From the NCBI RefSeq assembly GCF_017921975.2, contig NZ_JAGEMO020000001.1:496001-560000 (forward strand): 64,000 nucleotides of DNA, given 5' to 3'. The stretch is from Hymenobacter terricola. Lineage in GTDB: Bacteria > Bacteroidota > Bacteroidia > Cytophagales > Hymenobacteraceae. The notes under the pieces were generated by a model. That model had not been told where the DNA came from. It saw only the letters and a list, made by a program, of their open reading frames with translations, and did no database searches. Each line of letters begins with the position of its first letter. Position 1 is the stretch's first letter. Positions 60,372-64,000 of this stretch are shown piece by piece. The position numbers and the translations under genes are program-made.

Positions 60372-61670
60372 ATGTCCCTCCGCCTCCAGTACCTGCTTTT
60401 CGTCACCATTATCCACGCCGTGCTCATTGCGCTGGCGTGGCAGCTGCGCACCACCAATCTGCCGTTGTTCTTTGGGAGCGAAATCCTCCTGCTCATCAGC
60501 AGTGCCATTGCCGTGCAGCTGTACCGGGGTTTCGTGCGGCCGTTCCAGCTCATCGCGGCGGGCACGGCGGCCATCCAGGCCAAGGATTTCAGCATGAAAT
60601 TCGTGCCCGTGGGCCAGCGGGAAATGGACCAGCTCATCCACGTCTACAACGAGATGATTGACGCCCTGCGCCGCGAGCGGGTGAGCCAGCACGAGAAAAG
60701 CTTCCTGCTCGAACGCCTCATCCAAGCCTCGCCCGCCGGCATCCTCATCCTCAATTTCGACGGCCGCATCGAAGGCGTGAACGCCGCAGCCGAGCGCATG
60801 CTGGCCCAACCGGCCGCCGCGCTGCTGGGCCAAACCCCGGCCCAACTGCCCGCGGCCTGGGGCCCGGCCCTGGCCGGCCTCGTGGAGGGCCAGCCACAAG
60901 CCCTGCGCCTCTCCGGCCTGCAAACCTACCGGGCCCACGCCACGCCCTTCCTGGACCGGGGCTTCACCCGCCGCTTCATCCTGCTCGAAGAGCTGACGCA
61001 GGAACTGATGAAGCAGGAAAAAGAGGCCTACGGCAAGCTGATTCGGATGATGTCGCACGAAATCAACAACTCCATTGGGGCCATCAACTCCATTCTGCAC
61101 AGCTTCCAGCACTACGCCCCCCAGCTCACGCCCGCCGACCAGCCCGATTACACCCAGGCCCTCGACGTGAGCATTGCCCGCAATACCCAGCTGGCCAATT
61201 TCATTGCCAACTTCGCCCACCTCGTCCGGCTGCCGCCGCCCACGCCCCAGCCCACGGATTTGCACGCCCTGCTGCGCGGCATCTGCCGGCTGCTCCAGCC
61301 CCAGAGCGAGGAGCGCGGGGTGAAATGGCACCTGGAGCTGCCCCCGATACCTCTGGTAGCTGCCTTTGATGCCCAGCAGCTGGAGCAGGCCCTGCTCAAT
61401 GTCACCAAAAATGCCCTCGAAGCCATTGGGCACGATGGCAACATTTGGGTGCGCACCACGGCCCAGCCGCCCACCCTCGTAATCGAAAACGACGGCCCCG
61501 GCCTCACGCCCGCCGTCAGCCAACAGCTATTCACGCCTTTCTTCAGCACCAAGCGCGACGGGCAGGGCATCGGCCTCACGCTGGTGCGCGACATTCTGCT
61601 GGCCCACGGCTTCCGGTTCCGGCTGGCCACGAATGAGGCCGGGCGCACAGCCTTCGTTATTGAATTCTGA
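60372..61670 (+). CDS. Sensor histidine kinase paired with the sigma54 regulator
   Basis: 432 aa. Two N-terminal transmembrane helices (LLFVTIIHAVLIALAW, FGSEILLLISSAIAVQLY) with only a short loop between, a HAMP-like segment, a PAS domain (LLERLIQASPAGILILNFDGRIEGVN), phospho-acceptor His229 (RMMSHEINNSIGAINS) and an ATPase domain (NVTKNALEAIG, VIENDGPGL, GQGIGLTLVRDIL). The MSHEINNS H-box is that of NtrB/NtrY-like kinases. With almost no periplasmic domain, it may sense a membrane or cytoplasmic signal. Confidence 0.94.
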   Translation: MSLRLQYLLFVTIIHAVLIALAWQLRTTNLPLFFGSEILLLISSAIAVQLYRGFVRPFQLIAAGTAAIQAKDFSMKFVPVGQREMDQLIHVYNEMIDALRRERVSQHEKSFLLERLIQASPAGILILNFDGRIEGVNAAAERMLAQPAAALLGQTPAQLPAAWGPALAGLVEGQPQALRLSGLQTYRAHATPFLDRGFTRRFILLEELTQELMKQEKEAYGKLIRMMSHEINNSIGAINSILHSFQHYAPQLTPADQPDYTQALDVSIARNTQLANFIANFAHLVRLPPPTPQPTDLHALLRGICRLLQPQSEERGVKWHLELPPIPLVAAFDAQQLEQALLNVTKNALEAIGHDGNIWVRTTAQPPTLVIENDGPGLTPAVSQQLFTPFFSTKRDGQGIGLTLVRDILLAHGFRFRLATNEAGRTAFVIEF

Positions 61671-61762
61671 GTTTAGGGTGGTGTTGGCAAGAATGGGCGG
61701 GATGGATAAATTATATAGAGTCAGAATGAGAAGGCCCGATTTAATAGAGGGGTTTGCTGGAA

Positions 61763-61798
61763 TTTGTTGATTAATTTCGCAAACCAGCCTTAAATTTA
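61763..61798 (+). promoter_or_regulatory. Possible promoter of the ammonium transporter gene
   Basis: TTG (61767-61769) and TAAATTTA (61791-61798), one base off TAnnTTTG, spaced 21 bp. Transcription would begin almost at the start codon (61806), so either the message is nearly leaderless or this match is chance. Confidence 0.3.
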
Positions 61799-61805
61799 CC
61801 CCACT

Positions 61806-63173
61806 ATGAATCGTAAGCAATATTTAGCCACTGCCTTTCTGGGCCTGATGTTATTACTGGCCTGCCTCGCCGCTTTCCTGCCGCAGGACCACCCCGACGC
61901 CCAACCCAAAGCCTTCGAGCCCGCCGATATTGCCTGGATGCTGTCTGCCTCCGGCCTCGTGCTGCTGATGACCCCCGGCCTGGCCTTCTTCTACGGCGGC
62001 ATGGTGAGCAAGCGCAACGTGATTTCCACGATGCTGCAAAGCTTCATTGCCCTGGGCGTGATTTCGATACTGTGGTACGTGGTGGGCTTTTCGCTGGCTT
62101 TCGGCGACAGCATCCACGGCCTCATCGGCAATCCGCTCACCTTCTTCATGTTCAACCACGTGGGCACGGCCCCGCACCCGCGCATTGCCCCCAACCTGCC
62201 GCTGGTACTCTTCGCCGCCTTCCAGCTGAAGTTCGCCATCATCACGCCGGCCCTCATCAGCGGCGCTTTCGCCGAGCGGATTCGGTTCTGGGGCTACCTG
62301 CTGTTTATGAGCCTGTTTAGCCTGCTCATCTATTGCCCGCTGGCCCACTGGACCTGGCACCCCGACGGTTTCCTGCTGAAGTGGGGCGTGCTCGATTTCG
62401 CGGGCGGCACGGTGGTGCACATCTCGGCGGGTTTCGCGGCGCTGGCCGGCGCGCTGGCCCTGGGCCGCCGCAACGTGCACAAGGAAGGCCACACCCACGT
62501 GCCGCCCAACGTGCCGTTCATTCTCATCGGCATGGGCCTGCTGTGGTTCGGCTGGTTCGGCTTCAACGCCGGTTCGGCCCTGGCGGCCAATGCGGTAGCC
62601 GTGCAGGCCTTCATGACCACGCACCTGGCCTCGGCCGCCGCCATGCTCACCTGGATGCTGATTGAGGCCGTGCGCGGGCAGCGGCCCTCGGCGGCCGGCG
62701 CAGCCATCGGCGCAGTAGTCGGGCTGGTGGCCATCACGCCGGCGGCGGGCTACGTGAGCTACGGCCCGGCCCTGTTTATCGGCGTCATCTCCGCGGCCAT
62801 CAGCGCCGGCGCGGTCGACCTGAAAAACCGCACCACCCTGGACGATACCCTCGACGTATTCCCCTGCCACGGCGTGGGCGGCATCGTGGGCATGATTCTG
62901 ACGGCCATTTTTGCCAAGGAAGGCGGCCTGGCCACCACCGGCTCCTGGACGCTGCTGCTGCACCATCTCGGGGCGCTGGCCTTCATCTCGGTATTTACTT
63001 TCGGTGGCTCGTTCCTGCTCTACAAGCTCACCAACCTGCTCATTCCCATTCGGGTGAATGCCGTGCACGAAGCCGACGGCCTCGACATGAGCCAGCACGG
63101 CGAAACGGTGCTGCCCATGGCGCCCGAATCCGAGGCAATGCCTTCAACTGCGCTGCATTTCGCCAAGGCCTAA
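61806..63173 (+). CDS. amt: Ammonium transporter Amt
   Basis: 455 aa, with a signal-like first hydrophobic segment and eleven further helices. Amt features: FFYGGMVSKRNV near the first pore helix, SGAFAERIRF, the pore histidines in GGTVVHISAGFAALAGAL and FPCHGVGGIVGMILTAIF, and WFGWFGFNAGS. Conducts ammonium into the cell. No GlnK/PII gene follows in the window. A C-terminal tail of about 35 residues ends without known motif. Confidence 0.97.
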   Translation: MNRKQYLATAFLGLMLLLACLAAFLPQDHPDAQPKAFEPADIAWMLSASGLVLLMTPGLAFFYGGMVSKRNVISTMLQSFIALGVISILWYVVGFSLAFGDSIHGLIGNPLTFFMFNHVGTAPHPRIAPNLPLVLFAAFQLKFAIITPALISGAFAERIRFWGYLLFMSLFSLLIYCPLAHWTWHPDGFLLKWGVLDFAGGTVVHISAGFAALAGALALGRRNVHKEGHTHVPPNVPFILIGMGLLWFGWFGFNAGSALAANAVAVQAFMTTHLASAAAMLTWMLIEAVRGQRPSAAGAAIGAVVGLVAITPAAGYVSYGPALFIGVISAAISAGAVDLKNRTTLDDTLDVFPCHGVGGIVGMILTAIFAKEGGLATTGSWTLLLHHLGALAFISVFTFGGSFLLYKLTNLLIPIRVNAVHEADGLDMSQHGETVLPMAPESEAMPSTALHFAKA

Positions 63174-63187
63174 AGTTTCGTGCTGGG

Positions 63188-63904
63188 TCAGGTGCCCAGT
63201 ACGAATACCGTCGGAATCTTGTGCAGCTCCGGGGCGGGCAGGCGGCGCCAGTCCGATACCGCCAGCGTCTTGATGAACTCGCCCGAACCGGTCACATCGG
63301 CGGCCACGCACAGGCGGGTGCCGGGCTGCAGGTGCGCCACCAAATCGGCAAACAGCGCCCCGTTGCGGTACGGCGTCTCGATGAACAATTGCGACTGCTG
63401 CCGTTGATAGGCCTCTTTTTCCAGCTGTTTGATGGCGGCAATGCGGGGGGCTTTCTCAATGGGCAGGTACCCGTGAAACGCAAACTGCTGCCCGTTCAGC
63501 CCCGAGGCCATGAGCGCCAGCAGGAGGGAGGACGGCCCCACCAGCGGCACTACTTTGATGCCCTGTCGGTGAGCCTCGCGCACCAGTGCCGCGCCGGGGT
63601 CGGCAATGCCCGGGCAGCCCGCCTCGCTGAGAATGCCGCCGTCGATGCTCTCTTTCACCAGCGGCACCAAAGCCGCTCGCACTTCCGCGTCGGAGCTGTC
63701 TTTGTCGATGACGGTGAAGCGGATATCCTCAATCACGCGGGACGGGGCCACGCTTTTCACGAAGCGCCGGGCCGTTCGGGCATTCTCCACCAGGAAATAG
63801 GGGAGGGCGGCCACGGCGGCCACCACCTGTGGCGGCAGCACCTGCGGGGCCGTGTCGTCGGCGAGGGGGGTGGGGATGAGGTACAGGGTTCCGGGCATGG
63901 GCAT
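63188..63904 (-). CDS. Tetrapyrrole-methylase-family SAM methyltransferase (RsmI-like)
   Basis: 238 aa. The family pattern is clear: GTLYLIPTPLADD at the N-terminus (in RsmI: YVVATPIGN), VKSVAPSRVIEDIRF, SEAGCPGIADPGAALVREAH (SAM site), VPLVGPSSLLLALMASGL and FIETPYRN. RsmI methylates C1402 of 16S rRNA. The N-terminal motif is changed and the protein is shorter than RsmI, so it may be the paralogue that many Bacteroidota carry with unknown substrate. ATG 63898 is an equal start. It converges on amt with 14 bp between stops. Confidence 0.87.
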   Translation of the reverse strand: MPMPGTLYLIPTPLADDTAPQVLPPQVVAAVAALPYFLVENARTARRFVKSVAPSRVIEDIRFTVIDKDSSDAEVRAALVPLVKESIDGGILSEAGCPGIADPGAALVREAHRQGIKVVPLVGPSSLLLALMASGLNGQQFAFHGYLPIEKAPRIAAIKQLEKEAYQRQQSQLFIETPYRNGALFADLVAHLQPGTRLCVAADVTGSGEFIKTLAVSDWRRLPAPELHKIPTVFVLGT

Positions 63905-64000
63905 TGCGATTGATGCACAAAGGAACGGCGTAGCCAGTGGCTGCGGAGCTTTGGCTTTTTCTCGGTGGGCGGCTCTACGGGTTGGTTCTTCGGAAAAAGA

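Overview
The window looks like chromosomal DNA of a GC-rich member of the Bacteroidota, most likely Cytophagales/Hymenobacteraceae (Hymenobacter-like). Signs of this are a SusC/SusD pair, two proteins with type IX secretion C-terminal domains, a fused MurF-alanine racemase, DUF4834, DUF4230 and DUF5686 proteins, TAnnTTTG-type promoters, and a rhodopsin with its beta-carotene cleavage enzyme. Assignment to a genus is inference. There is no transposase, integrase, phage structural gene or CRISPR array. Many palindromic repeat elements lie between genes, and one lies inside a gene.

Layout. 0.36-7.1 kb: SusC, SusD and a GH20 beta-N-acetylhexosaminidase, a small amino-sugar glycan utilisation unit. 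7.1-20.5 kb: DnaJ/TPR protein; holin-superfamily membrane protein, an unknown protein and a geranylgeranylglyceryl phosphate synthase in a tight cluster; CrtI-like oxidoreductase with an Asp-nucleophile alpha/beta hydrolase; FAD monooxygenase behind tRNA-Thr; DUF4834; YfhO membrane protein; a PLP-dependent deaminase family protein; a membrane glycosyltransferase; DUF4230. 20.5-25.9 kb: RecX, a DUF5686 outer membrane protein, then Blh and a proton-pump rhodopsin. 26.1-32.4 kb: amidohydrolase lipoprotein, TPR histidine kinase, and the divergent OxyR-catalase pair. 32.4-39 kb: small lipoprotein, an M16 peptidase remnant among palindromes, a beta-helix T9SS gene broken by an in-frame stop, a second T9SS cargo and an unknown protein.

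39.4-51.7 kb: MurF-Alr fusion carrying an in-frame palindromic insert; a duplicated convergent gene pair (serine-less alpha/beta hydrolase plus carboxypeptidase-regulatory-like protein) on either side of an OmpA lipoprotein; FeoA-FeoB iron uptake; an NTF2-like protein. 52-61.7 kb: one co-directional unit of HlyD-type adaptor, TolC-type channel, ABC ATPase, two MacB/FtsX-type permeases, a sigma54-dependent response regulator and its histidine kinase. A sigma54-type promoter with an upstream inverted-repeat enhancer candidate precedes it, which suggests the two-component pair controls its own efflux pump. 61.8-63.9 kb: ammonium transporter and a tetrapyrrole-methylase-family methyltransferase.

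The features most worth following up are the palindromic repeat translated inside MurF-Alr, the efflux operon whose internal junctions nearly all carry a repeat element (including a 12-copy 21-bp tandem array), the sigma54/enhancer architecture, the duplicated pair whose hydrolases both lost the nucleophilic serine, and the rhodopsin with a glycine at the carotenoid-antenna position.
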